Position numbers and translations under genes: made by a program. DNA of 64,000 nt from Apophysomyces variabilis (lineage: Eukaryota; Mucoromycota; Mucoromycetes; Mucorales; Mucoraceae): the NCBI GenBank assembly GCA_002749535.1, contig MZZL01000039.1:124001-188000 (forward strand), given 5' to 3'. Of this stretch, positions 10,432 to 21,656 are shown piece by piece (the first letter of the stretch is position 1; every line of letters begins with the position of its first letter). Under the pieces are notes generated by a model. That model searched no databases. It worked only from the letters and a program-made list of their open reading frames with translations, and was not told where the DNA came from.

Positions 10432-12641
10432 TTATGTCTTTTTTTTCTTTCTTGACTTGCTCTGCTTGCCATTTGATGGTCGTTTCGAGGATGAACCAGT
10501 TGAGGAGTCTGTTGGCGCAGACTCTTCCCGGAATTTAGGTTTAGCTTCACACTTGGTACTTCTAGTCTCGGAAGGGAGTGCAATGTTGGTATCGACACCA
10601 TAAGCAGGATTACAGGCCTTCAAAACAGCAACAAGCTTATCGTTCACCTTGGAATTGGACACATCTGCGCGACAAGTAAAACACGTTTTAGCATTGTTTT
10701 GTTGCATACATTTCTTGCAACAAATATGACCGCATGGGGGAGTAATGGGATCCTATGCAAAAAGAAAAAAAAACCACATGAGTATTTCACTATTCAGAAC
10801 TTGTTGTATGCAACCTTACCCGAATTGGAGCAGGACACGCTCCGCTGGCACAGACAACAAGGTTTGCAAATACATGATGCAGAAACTCATACTCTGACCA
10901 GAACTCCATGGTTTTTAGTTCATCCCACAGTCGCTTGTCTGCCATATCAGCATCCATTAATTTCAAGACGTTGGAGGGTATCTTGTACTGAACGAGCTTT
11001 TCAATGGATTGCTGATCCTGGGTGATCAGGCGAAGTCCTCTTTTGCGTATCAAAGCCATGCCTTCTTTTGTCCAAGGTGCTGGCTCACGGTCATCTCGAC
11101 GAAACAAAAATCGCCACACACCGTAGCCACTTCGACCTTGATTCATGGTGCTTAATGTACGTATAATGCTAATCGATGGCTATTTTACCTTTTTCTGGCC
11201 AGTACTTCACAATTTTGTAGATACCGTCATAGCGTACACCAGTTGCGGGGGCATATTTTGGATGATGACATGCCAACTGGTGGGTGCGGCATACACGAAT
11301 CGGTCGACTTTTTCTCCAATCCTTTGCCTCTGCCCCCTTCACTTCGTCTACGGGTGCGGCACATGTTTTAGCAAGCGCCAAATTGAATCTACTTAGTTCC
11401 TGGTCGCAGGAATGCTCCGCTAAACGTTTGTTGCCGGTGAGGTCACGCCCCCCACTTCCAGTGTAGTAGAATTCATTGCCATTATCCAAATCGTCTTCGT
11501 AGCCTTTGGACATGACGACAGAAACCGCTCCTGTTGTAGAAGAGCCTGCAATTCCACCAACGGACATCCTTGCCTCCGTCATTAGTTATGCTTTGGATCA
11601 TTTTATCTCAGGAACCCACCTATGGACGCCCCATTCACTACATGTCAAACGATATTGCCAAGACTGGCCGCAGTATATGCCGGGAATTGGTCCCACATGC
11701 GTTTTCGGCACTGTAAACAGAATGCTATTAATGAACTGATACTATAGCTCTTCTGCTTCTTACCAATTATGCATTCCTTTTCTCGTCCGGAGCATGATAC
11801 GCCACCGCCCCATTTCTTTTTCTGCGTTGCTGAAGGCCTTTTGGCGTCTTTTGTGTTTCGAATATCGACTGGCATCTTAGAATCAATAACGGTGCTCGAG
11901 TCAGTATTTAGGCAATCGGGGCAATACCTATTTACTAAATAAGAAGAGCTATGCAAAAGTATCATTGCTCGTACCAATAATCGTCCTCAGGGACGGCATC
12001 CAAATTAGCACATTCAACATGCCAGTATTCCTGACACTGATCGCAAATCTACACTAACACCAATAAGAAAAGGACGATTGTATTAATATCTTACCAAAGG
12101 ATCCCCATGCTTCGATAAACACTTAATGCAACCGCATTCCTTGCATAAACGTATTTTAGGATTATTCAGACAAGTTTTACAGTCGTATAATATAGATTCC
12201 GTGGCGTCGCTGCTCGATGGTGTGCTTGCTGTTGAAGTGCTGGCTTCACTATCATTGGCAACGCTTTTTTTGGCAGAAGCCGGATGTTCTGGAAGTTGTT
12301 CGAATTGGTCATTATCGTGATTTCGCTGGTGAACAATAACCGAGCTGTTATTCTTCACACGATAGGTAACAAATAATGTTGCTGTTGTACCATCAGCACA
12401 TTTGTCCTGAAGCTGGAGAAAAAGAGGAAAATAGAAAAAATAGGGAAGAGGTACAATCAGTGGTCTCCTCTTGAAAACAGCGGAAGTGGTAACGCACAAC
12501 TTTGCCTAAGGCTATCAAGCGGAAGGAGTCTATGGGAATCTCCAACTGCTGTGCGACAAGCTTGCGGAATGCAGGGACCGTTTCATTTGCATTGGCTTCG
12601 ATTGTACGTCGTTCCGCTCCAACAAGAAGCGTGATCAGCAT
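10432..12641 (-). CDS. UHRF1-like Ubl-PHD-SRA-RING protein
   Basis: Eight exons (10432-10752, 10820-11136, 11189-11568, 11620-11710, 11764-11927, 11975-12048, 12095-12412, 12498-12641) join to 602 residues. The N-terminal 75-80 residues are ubiquitin-like. A Ser/Thr-rich linker leads to a PHD finger from about residue 126 ([30 protein letters not shown]). The SRA domain follows, with [55 protein letters not shown]-type residues, [19 protein letters not shown] and [11 protein letters not shown]-terminal RING ([15 protein letters not shown], then CCKKC and CFTC) and a lysine-rich tail end the protein. In animals and in Cryptococcus, UHRF1 proteins read hemimethylated CpG for maintenance methylation, and the RING is an E3 ligase. 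There is no room for a tandem Tudor domain between Ubl and PHD. The first RING cysteine pair is spaced CxxxxC rather than CxxC. Confidence 0.93.
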
Positions 12642-14105
12642 TGCACAATGGAAACAAACACTCGTTTAGACGCGTGACTCGCCCAATGATTTTTACACTG
12701 TATGCGTGATTGTAGCGTTTCGGGATTAATGATTTCTGCATAGATATTCTGGTGATAAGGGGAATAGCTCTATGTTAGCTGAAGATAGGCGTTTAAATAG
12801 GATAAATGCTCAACCTTACATTGACTGCGAACACGTAACTTCTTGAAGGATGCTTATTGCTAGTGCTTATTAAATCCAATGATTGAAAACACAGTGTTCA
12901 ACCGTATGTCCTGACATTTGTTGTTCAATATTCACCTTGTCCACAGATACGGTAGTGGGTTAAATTCTATACAATGTGTCAAGTATGACAATGGCCGAAA
13001 TCGTCAGACCTTCCTTGTCGCTTGTTCCTTTGCAGTAGGTAGTACATACCATTCATCAGCCAGCAACGACACATTCTTCCTTGCAATGATCATGATTTAT
13101 GATTTATGATTTATGATTTATGCATCAGTTACAATTTAATATCCACCTACAGAGGCTAGTTCTATACGTATACTTGAACTTTTTTGGAGAAATTTTCGTA
13201 CAAGGAAATGTACCTTATCATTTTTACCGTAATAAATTGTTATCTCTTATTATACAGAATTTGTTCTATTCCGTAAGCTTGTATATAATCAAAAAAAAGG
13301 TACGATAGTAGTATTTTGAATATGCTAGTGGTTATATAGACTTTTCCCAGACACTCTTTCGGAGCTGCAATGTATCGGGGGTCTCTGTTACGATCATTTC
13401 TGTTGCGTGAAGAAAAGATCGTGAAAAGCCTATTGGATAAGATGCAGATCGTCTTTTATTAATTGCCAGCCGAGCGGACTGTTTAGGAACGGAAGTGCCC
13501 TTTGACTTCGACGATTGAAAGGGTTAGACCGTATATAGAACCAAAACAAAAACAAATAAAATACTGCGCTTCCGAAAAATAATAGGGAACGCGTGGATAC
13601 CTTTCGTTAACAATAACCCCACATTTTTGTCCTTGTAAAGCTTTCTGGTAGCAATAAAACATCCCTGTTTTCGATGGAGGCATTTCAACATATGAACAAA
13701 ATTACATAATATACTATGCATTATCGGAAGTAAGATCTCATTGTCCAACTCTAGCTTTCTCGAGGATACTTTCTTTGACTGTCATATTTTCTTCCCTTGT
13801 AGCGAAGGTTAGTGGGACAAATAGCACATGGCAAGTTTTCTTCCGGCCAAGTGAGCCGGTTTCATCGGACTGTTTTTCAGCCACTGTGAAAAGCAGACAG
13901 TCCACCCCTCCCTCAGACGAAAGTCCGTTCATCCGTTTTGGAACCTACTTCTTTCTTTCTCCGCATATCGAACTATATACGGAGGACATTTTTTATTAAA
14001 CGCAACGCTCAGCATTCCTTACAAAGACAGTCTGTTAAACTATCCTACTTACGTCTCTACACCCTTGCACATTTTCTCAGTATAAACCACCAAAAAACCA
14101 AAAGC
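12642..14105. other. Upstream region shared by the UHRF1-like gene and LARP1
   Basis: About 1.46 kb between divergent genes. A minus-strand open frame of 64 codons (13738-13932) has no recognisable family and no clear continuation. The only repeat is a short 7-bp tandem array near 13090. No RNA gene seen. Confidence 0.45.
13091..13121. repeat. Short tandem repeat, unit TGATTTA, about four copies
   Basis: Four consecutive TGATTTA units are directly visible after CATGATCA. It is a microsatellite-scale array with no evident role. Confidence 0.85.
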
Positions 14106-16740
14106 ATGGCAACCGTTGTTGACCCGAAACACACTGAAACGAAGGAGGAAGCACAGAGACCTTCCGCACCAAAGGACGACATCAAAGCATCTGATGAAGG
14201 AAAGAAGGAAAACCCTAGTAGTACTCCTAGTTCGAAACCAAATGTATGGCAAATAAGAAAACCAACCGCTGCTACCGAAGCGCCGAATGCCTCAGGTTCA
14301 GGTAACATGCAACTACGGTGGATGAAGACATCGATATTCTAAAACACACAGAAGCTTGGCCAGCTCCCAATGAAACGACAGACGATGAACCTTCGGAGAC
14401 AAAGAAGGAGAAGCTGAGCGTGCCAAAAGGTATTGTCGAATATTTAGATGGGATACCTTGTTTTCATACAATGGCTCATATTATGCTTATAGGGAAAGGG
14501 CGAGGGCAGTGGAAGCCATTTACGCCGACAATTACACATACTACACCAACACCTCGTAGTCGAGGTCATCGTGTCCGTCAGGGAACAAAGGATAGAAAAC
14601 CACGGCGGGGCAGTCAATCGACAAAAAATAACCACGAGAAACAGCACGCTCAGAAAGAGAAGAAAGAGTCGATCCACAATGAATCAAAATTATTGCACAA
14701 TCAGTCTCAGTCCCACGAACGACCAGCACATAGCAGCCATCCTACTGTTCGTGGCAACAGCCGTGGACGTGGACGAGGCACCTTTGCAAGTAGACGAGAT
14801 TATACAAATGGTTCAAGCTACACAGCCAACCGTTCCAGATCGATTTTTTTCAACGCTGATACTGAAACGCTAAAGTTGTACATCATACAACAAATGTGAG
14901 TGGAAAAGGATTGGTTAGCGGGCAACATCAATTTTTTCGCTGAAACATAAACATTCTCATTAACTCCGTTTTATCTGCAGCGATTACTATTTCAGCATTG
15001 ATAATTTGTGCAAGGATATATTTCTGCGTGGTCAAGTAAGTTGACATGCTATCATTAATGAGGATTTAGTATGGTTGATGCCATTGAAACTTAGATGGAT
15101 CATGAGGGTTATGTGGATCTGCGACTGCTAGCGAACTTCAACAGAGTGAAGCACCTCACAACGGATATTGACTTTATCCGGGAAGCATTAAAACAAAGCA
15201 ATGTGGTTGAAGCGAAGGGCGACAAAGTCCGTAAGAAAGAAGGCTGGAAAACATGGCTGCTTCCGCCAGTAGTATCTGCTACTACCGGTACCGCGGCCAC
15301 CGCAGATACTCCGGTTGAGGATAAGAAGATCATATCCTCTGCTACAGCAGCGGAAGTCGTAAAGGCCAATCTTCCAGCTAATCCACCGCAACCAAAGTTA
15401 GCATCACTTGCTGCTCCTGCTTCTGCCAACTCCTCTACAGCGTCTAACGGTACTGCGGACCGACGCAAATCACAAGTGAAGGAAACGAAAGAAGCGGAAG
15501 ATGACGATCTGTTTGACTTTGAAGATGACTGGGGTGACGACAGCCGACCAAATACAAAGAAAAAGTATTATCTCTCTGACAATGATTCCGAGTTTGATGA
15601 TGAGGATAACCATGAAGTGGATGAAGATACAATTGCTCGTATTATGATCGTCACTCAACGTAAACGGGACAAATCGCATGTGTCGTACGATCGAGCGAAA
15701 ATGAATGATGAGATATCAGATATGATTAATGAGGGATTATATCAATATGAAAGCGGCTTACGGGTGGAGCCCAAATCGAATGCTAAAGTGGCCACAATGA
15801 GTCAAGAAGAATTCGGACAGCTCTCTGCAAGTTATAGGCAGAAGGAAGAAACGACGTCTTCTACAAAAGCATCACGTGCTAAGGCGTAAGTTGAAGGAGT
15901 AGGTTGTCATTTCCGTTATAGCTGAAGCAATGGCTTTTTTTTGTGGATAGCATCAAGTCGAATGACAAAGCGCCCCGATTCTACCCAATGCAACCGGAGT
16001 CTCTGCCTAATACTGCCTTTTACGGATCAACACCTCGAACAAGTGCAAAGAAAGATTTGCATGATCAAGCTCACGTTGGTTGGGTTCTAAGCGATCAAGC
16101 ATATCATTATAACCCTGCGGATCTCTTGTCTACGAGCTACGGAAAGTCACCGGCTGTCTATGACAATATGCTTGGTACATCGGTAGAGATGGCCCATTCG
16201 TTCCCTAACTTCCAACACCCGAGCCACGAATTATTGCGCGAAAATGGGTTTGTGCAGCATAAATATTACAAGTATCATGCCAAGGCATTACGAGAACGTA
16301 AACAGCAAGGTGTAGGTCACTCTCAAGAGATGAATACCCTTTTCCGCTTCTGGTCGCATTTCTTGCGTGATCATTTTAACAAGCGCATGTACAATGAGTT
16401 CAAACAATTGGCGGTAGAAGATGCCAATCAAAACTATCGATATGGACTGGAATGTCTTTTCCGTTTGTATTCTTACGGTTTAGAGAAGCGATTCCGCAGG
16501 GAAGTTTTTGAAGACTTCCAGGAACTGACCCTGTGCGATTACGATAATGGTTATTTATATGGTCTCGAGAAATTCTGGGCCTATCTTTATTATCGCAAGG
16601 ACAAGAAAAAGAGGGAATTAGATTCTCGATTAGAGGCACTGCTTAAGAAGTACAAGTCAGTAGAAGACTTTAGACATGGTGAAGCTCCGGCGAAACGGAC
16701 GGAATCTTACAAAGTTCCTCATCACAGTGTAAGTTATTGA
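14106..16740 (+). CDS. LARP1: La-related protein LARP1 (La motif plus DM15 region)
   Basis: RNA-binding protein that in other eukaryotes binds 5'TOP mRNAs and the cap and links TOR signalling to ribosomal-protein mRNA translation. Exons 14106-14301, 14352-14429, 14493-14895, 14981-15035, 15095-15885 and 15951-16740 join to 770 residues. The N-terminus has NVWQIRK, then EAWPAPN and [10 protein letters not shown], as in LARP1 N-terminal regions, and an RG-rich patch ([10 protein letters not shown]). The La motif reads [20 protein letters not shown] and [21 protein letters not shown], ending in KTWLLPP. A long acidic and Ser/Ala-rich linker leads to the DM15 repeats ([52 protein letters not shown]). 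The second intron (63 bp) is a stopless multiple of three, so it can look like coding sequence. Start chosen at the first ATG giving the conserved N-terminus. Confidence 0.94.
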
Positions 16741-17760
16741 ATGCGATTGATAGGGTAAGATCTAATATCCCATCGGACAGAAACAAAATGCAAGCCTCAG
16801 CGGATCGTCCGCTTAATCTTAGATAAAAAGAAATCCCTCCCTAAACCCATCCATGCTAAAATCAACAAAATGAAACAACAACAGCAAGAACAACAACCAA
16901 ACAACCGCAACCAAAATAACAATAACAAAATAGTCTAACATTTTTATTACGAACCTTAAAAATTCTAAATAACTGTTAACGCTTTTGCCTTTCATCTTCA
17001 ATTCTTTTCCTTTTCTTTTCTGCATCTGTACCACAATTTTTAAAGCTTTCGATATTGTTTAAATGCATGTTAGTCATTCTTTCTTTGCATCATAACTAGC
17101 CGAATGCACAGAGTTTAATACTGGTGAGAACATGGTTGATATAATACCTTCTGATTCCCAGAATTCTCCCCTCGAGGTAATTGATGGTATGACCAGCCAT
17201 GCCAATAGACTGTACTAAATGTGGTTATAAGCCGATTCTAAAGTTGCCCATCGATCAAATAATGCAATACAGCTATCGACGTCAGTTCTCGAATTCGTGC
17301 TATCTCTTTGTTAGCTAAAAACTGATATCTCTGCAATAGCCTATATAGCAATGCCGTTGCAAAGCGATATCCTAATAGTGTATATGCAAGATGATCCTGA
17401 TGTGCAAAAGGCTGAACCTTCCCTATATGAAACAGAGGGATAAACCATCAGTACTTACGAGTAGCAATCTCGCTATTACCGTAGTTAAGATTGTAATGGT
17501 TAAACATACAGTACAAAGCACACTAGCTCCTGGTTGCTAGGATTCTGATTGCTGCAGTAGTATTACCGTAGCACTGTTGTCAGGTAACATATCATACAAC
17601 TGTTTCGCAGGTACTAAAAGAAAAAGATGAAACATAAGAATAAGTTTAATATTCCCGCAGGTAGCCAAATTCTGCAAACTACATATGCTATATTTCGCAA
17701 CAGATGGGCAGTAGAACCTTTTCGCCAAGCAGTGATTCCGTATGCGCCCTATTCCGGTTG
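16741..17760. other. Intergenic DNA downstream of LARP1
   Basis: AT-rich, with an A/C-rich, CAACAA-like stretch at about 16855-16930 that is probably the LARP1 3' region. No gene or RNA recognised. Its right part may hold the lost 5' end of the MMS2 relic. Confidence 0.45.
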
Positions 17761-18200
17761 AGTTAAGAAAGGATGGTCTGATCAACAAAGACATGTTGGT
17801 GCATAACTGGCATGCAATGATTCTTGCTAACCCTCATCTATTATCGTTTCCTTTTCCTTTTTGTTGTCTTTTGGTCAAAGGGAGACATTTTTCTTTGTTA
17901 TCTTAACATTCCACTTGTATGGTTGACAGAGTAGCCATAAAAGTCGCATATATAGTTTGGTTATATTTTGTGGAGATAACTATCCGGAGGTTCCTCGTAT
18001 GGTTCGATTTGTGTCGAGAATTAATGTACCTAGTGTCAATTCACAAAACAGGCGTGGTAGGCAAACCCAACTTCTCTTTCCATTTTTGTCTCTGTTTCTC
18101 TATTTACCCATTTCTGTGCTCAGGTCGAACACATCGATTAACTTGTCTTGACCAGTGGCATAGAAAATATACCTTGGAAACCATCCTTTAGGAATTTCAC
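17761..18200 (+). pseudogene. Relic of MMS2, ubiquitin-conjugating enzyme variant (UEV)
   Basis: Three pieces of a UEV/Mms2 protein lie in order. Piece 1 (17761-17838) reads KDMLVHNWHAMILANPH, matching the family's DD..LTNWNGTI.GPPH block. Piece 2 (17930-18050) reads SRIYSLVIFCGDNYPEVP then RMVRFVSRIN and VPSVNSQN, the strongly conserved core. Piece 3 (18123-18190) reads RLTCLDQWHRKYTLETIL, matching LTCLAQW.R.YSLETVL. It is broken: no GT donor follows piece 1, pieces 2 and 3 do not share a frame across the only plausible splice, the N-terminus is shortened, and a stop directly follows ETIL where the family continues with an acidic/ELRRE helix. Mms2 normally pairs with Ubc13 to build K63 ubiquitin chains in DNA-damage tolerance. 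A functional copy presumably lies elsewhere (inference). Confidence 0.8.
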
Positions 18201-18518
18201 AGGTGACATTAATTGAGAAGAAATAAGAATTCAAACAAGGTATTGAATCCATTGTCCTTCAGACGAATTGCCACATTGGAGCGAAAGTTACCATAGCCAT
18301 TACAAGCCAAAAATTTTTTTAGATAGATTATCTTTTTCTTTCTACATTGCAATGTATTGGAAGATTATAAACAAAAAGAAGAAGAAAAGAGAAGGGACCA
18401 TGATTGGGGTGTTTTCGATGAAGCACATTGAATTTGAGTATGAAGAAAGGATAATGGTAAAATTACAAAAAATGCAGGAATTAGGAAGAATAGAAAAGAA
18501 AAAGAAAAATAACGATTA

Positions 18519-19906
18519 TTATGTTGTTTCGTTAACCTTCTTTTGCTTTTTCTCGTGTGTTTTCAAATGTCTCGAAACCTGATCAGGTCTTGAGAACGAT
18601 TTACCACACGGAACGATAGTGCATCGGAAAGGTCGCTCCCCGGTATGGACACGCGTCTAAGAGGAAAAGAAATGAATTTCGCCAATAGATAAGCGTGCGG
18701 AATAGTTACATGTTTCGTTAGGTTGCTGCTTTCAGCAAATTTCTTATCACAACCTTCATATTTACAAGCAAATGGTTTCTCTCCGGAATGCACCCGTCGA
18801 TGAATCGTCAGTGCACCTGATATGGAGAATTCGCGATTGCATCCTGTTTCAGGACATTTATACGGTTTTTCCCCTGTATGTGTACGCATGTGTTGCGTCA
18901 TAATATTTGCTTCTGAAAACCGTTTTTTACATACAGTGCATTGGTAGGGTTTATCGCCTAATACAAACCGTAGGTAGAAATAACAAAAACAACAAATTAA
19001 GTTACCTGTATGTGTTTGAATATGGCGCATGACTTTTTGTCGCTGCGTAAACACTTTGCCCTGCCTATCGCAATCTTCCCATTCGCAACTGTATTCGCTT
19101 CGACCGGCACCGACGTGATCTTCCGATAAATGACCGGTTAATTCGTCAAAGGTCTCGAAACGTTGATGACAGCGGTTCCAGCGACAGCCGTGAATTCGAC
19201 GTTCGCCAAGATGTTTCGTAAGATGGTTTAACAATGCATCTGAGCCATCAACAGCAACAGAGCAGGACTCCCAATGACAATGAAAATCAATTGAGCGACT
19301 GTTGATATGAGTTTTAAAAAGATGAGGTGTCAGATCATCGAGCGTGCGGAACGTGGCTGAACAAGCTGCCCATTTACATACTAAAGTAGTAGTAGTAGTG
19401 GCAGTCGTAGTAGAAATGTTGATGTTGGTTTTTTCAGGATTTTCTGCCGATGAGGTCGTTATCTTGTCAGTAGAAGGAAACGTTGAAGATGGAGGCTCTT
19501 TCCGTTTCTGACCCACCACTGGGGACGATGGCCCGGGTTTGTCCGACGAATTGGAAGAGTTCTCAGCTGCTGCTATGGAACAACATTCAATACAACAATC
19601 TTCGACAGCAGCAACTGCTACGGAAGAGGGAATCGGTTGCAACCCTGAAGACGGGCGGCTGATAGGGGAAGGAGCGAGGGGACGATCGCTTGTTGAAGGG
19701 ACAGCCTGTGGTGTTGGCGATGAATAATAGGGGTATCGTAGATTAGCGAACGTCGGATCAGCTAGAAAATACAGAAGACGACTATGGTGATGATGTTGAT
19801 TGCTATTCAGTATATGACGGTGCGTTCGAGCCGGCATCGTATGATGGTGATGCGTCATGGCTGAAGGGTTGTTATTTGTTGATGTTTCAGACGAAGACTG
19901 GACCAT
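18519..19906 (-). CDS. ZAP1-like multi-C2H2 zinc-finger transcription factor
   Basis: Exons 18519-18656, 18710-18957 and 19006-19906 give 428 residues. The N-terminal half is low-complexity, with His runs ([14 protein letters not shown]) and Ser/Pro/Thr-rich stretches. The C-terminal half holds about seven C2H2 fingers: two WxxC-type ([16 protein letters not shown]), two more long-linker fingers ([28 protein letters not shown]), then classical ones ([48 protein letters not shown] and [17 protein letters not shown]). The order and the GKSEY.C.W.DC..F.QRQK pattern resemble yeast Zap1, the zinc-responsive activator of zinc uptake genes; the regulatory role is inferred. The true C-terminus uses a last exon past a stop-bearing intron (18657-18709). 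The first intron (48 bp) is stopless and in frame, within the inter-finger HTG-DKPY linker. Confidence 0.85.
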
Positions 19907-21656
19907 GGCTAGTAAGAGACAAACAGGTCGGTCAACTGCTAACCAATGGCACGCAAGGCATTAAGAAAGGAAAGAAGAAGAAGCCGTTTGAGAAAGGGAC
20001 AGAAAGTCCAATTGAAAGAAAAAACACGGTAGCGCAAATACCTTGACGCAAAGAGGAACGTGACGTAATATGACGAATTTCTGTTTTTGGAGAGCAGGTT
20101 CTGCAAAAAGCGAAGAGATTAGGGAGCCCTCAAGGTATTATATAGTTCAAAGGGTAAACCTTACTAGAAGATCATTCGATGTTATGAATTGACATATATA
20201 TATGTGTGTGGGGAAATTCGGACTTCACGATGGATGAATTGCCATATCGATGTCGTGAAACAAAGAAAAATCTGATAACTATGGCAATATGGATGCCATG
20301 GATACTTTGCCATTTTCCCATTTCAGAACTTCAAACGTCAAAGAAACATAAAGATATGCATGTGTGCCCCCATGTGAACTATTTCTTGATGATCAATCCC
20401 ATGTTTCAATTTTATTTGTGCTTTGCATCCTACATCTGTCAGTCCTATTTAGACATCGTGATCTGAACCATCAGATTACGCTTATTTTTCCCCACTGCGT
20501 TTCCGTGTTCCCCTTTTTAGTAGTCTTCCATCGTCAGTCTTGAGAATGAAGTTTCAATGTATCATCATCCTAGTCTCTGAAAGTGTGGCGTAATTGATAG
20601 GCATTTCATGATGTTGTTCCTTGTTAGAATATTTTGGTTGGTTTTATAACACTTTTACTGCTTCGGACCTACTCGCCGCCGTTGAAGGTTCCGTGACCAC
20701 AGGACACTTTCTGTCCGGCGACTCATCCCCCCTCTGGTATAGTCGGGCCATCTAAAACTCCATCGGATTTTAAAGCCGACCTTCAATTCAAATATCTTGA
20801 AAAAAAAAAAAGAAATGAAATGAAGCAACAACCCATGTGTATCCATATAGCACCCACTATAACAAGCTAGGGAAAGGTAACAAGAGCAGCATAAAATAGA
20901 CTTTTAGTGTGACAAATAGCAGACTCTCACTGCGAAAGTCAACGGACAAAAACAATTGCTTAGAGCGTAGCTTTCCATTAAAGCCAAGGTTTGTCCGTTT
21001 GAACTACAGTACTAGATTCACTCCGAAGGAAGAAGATGCTATTCTTTTTGTGTTTGAGAACGATTGCTCCGCTACAACTGAAGAGTCTCGAACCGCAGAA
21101 TGGAATGTCACAGGAACACTTTAGTACGACAGCTTCTAAACATGGTATCATTTATTCTCTGTTACAGAAAAAAAAAGACAACACCGTGGTTTATATGGAT
21201 TAGTATTCCTTGATAGACAAGGTAGACAAGGCGAGTCTAAAGGAAGAACTACTATTTCGTGGTTTTTCATCAAGGTATCGATATTCCGTTTCACGGGAGT
21301 TTGACCCCAATTAGATTTCCAAGAAACTCTTCCCTTGAATGACCCACAGAGATATTGTCTATATTGAACGCACCACGACAGAGACTTGTGCCTTCCTCAT
21401 GCTATAGAGCTGGAACCAATGGGTTTGTCCTCGGTTTGTTTCTTTAGGATAAGCTGTACAACGTTTATGCTACAGAAATGCATCAAAGATCTCGAAGTAT
21501 GATCGTTAGATCCATTCGAAGATGACCTCGAGTGAAAGACTAATCGGTAGCCACTTTGCTTGTTTAGATGGTAATACGTTCTTTGCTACCCAATCCACTT
21601 TTTTCTGTTGCAATACATCTATACAAATTAAGCATTTCAAAAATGTACTCCTCTGC
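19907..21656. other. Upstream region of the ZAP1-like gene and UBE3C
   Basis: About 1.75 kb between divergent genes. A TATA-like TATTATATAG lies at about 20137-20147 on the ZAP1-like side. A GC-rich patch at about 20665-20760 stands out from the AT-rich surroundings and holds a perfect hairpin (GGACA/TGTCC). Nothing else is supported. Confidence 0.45.

Noticed and set aside
14302..14351. Frameshift near the N-terminus of LARP1
   Set aside because: A 50-bp intron fits the phase exactly and gives EAWPAPN, a LARP1-like stretch.
20655..20846. Possible rDNA-derived or short protein-coding segment
   Set aside because: I could not match it with confidence to rRNA, tRNA or snRNA, and the open frame has no conserved domain I can name.
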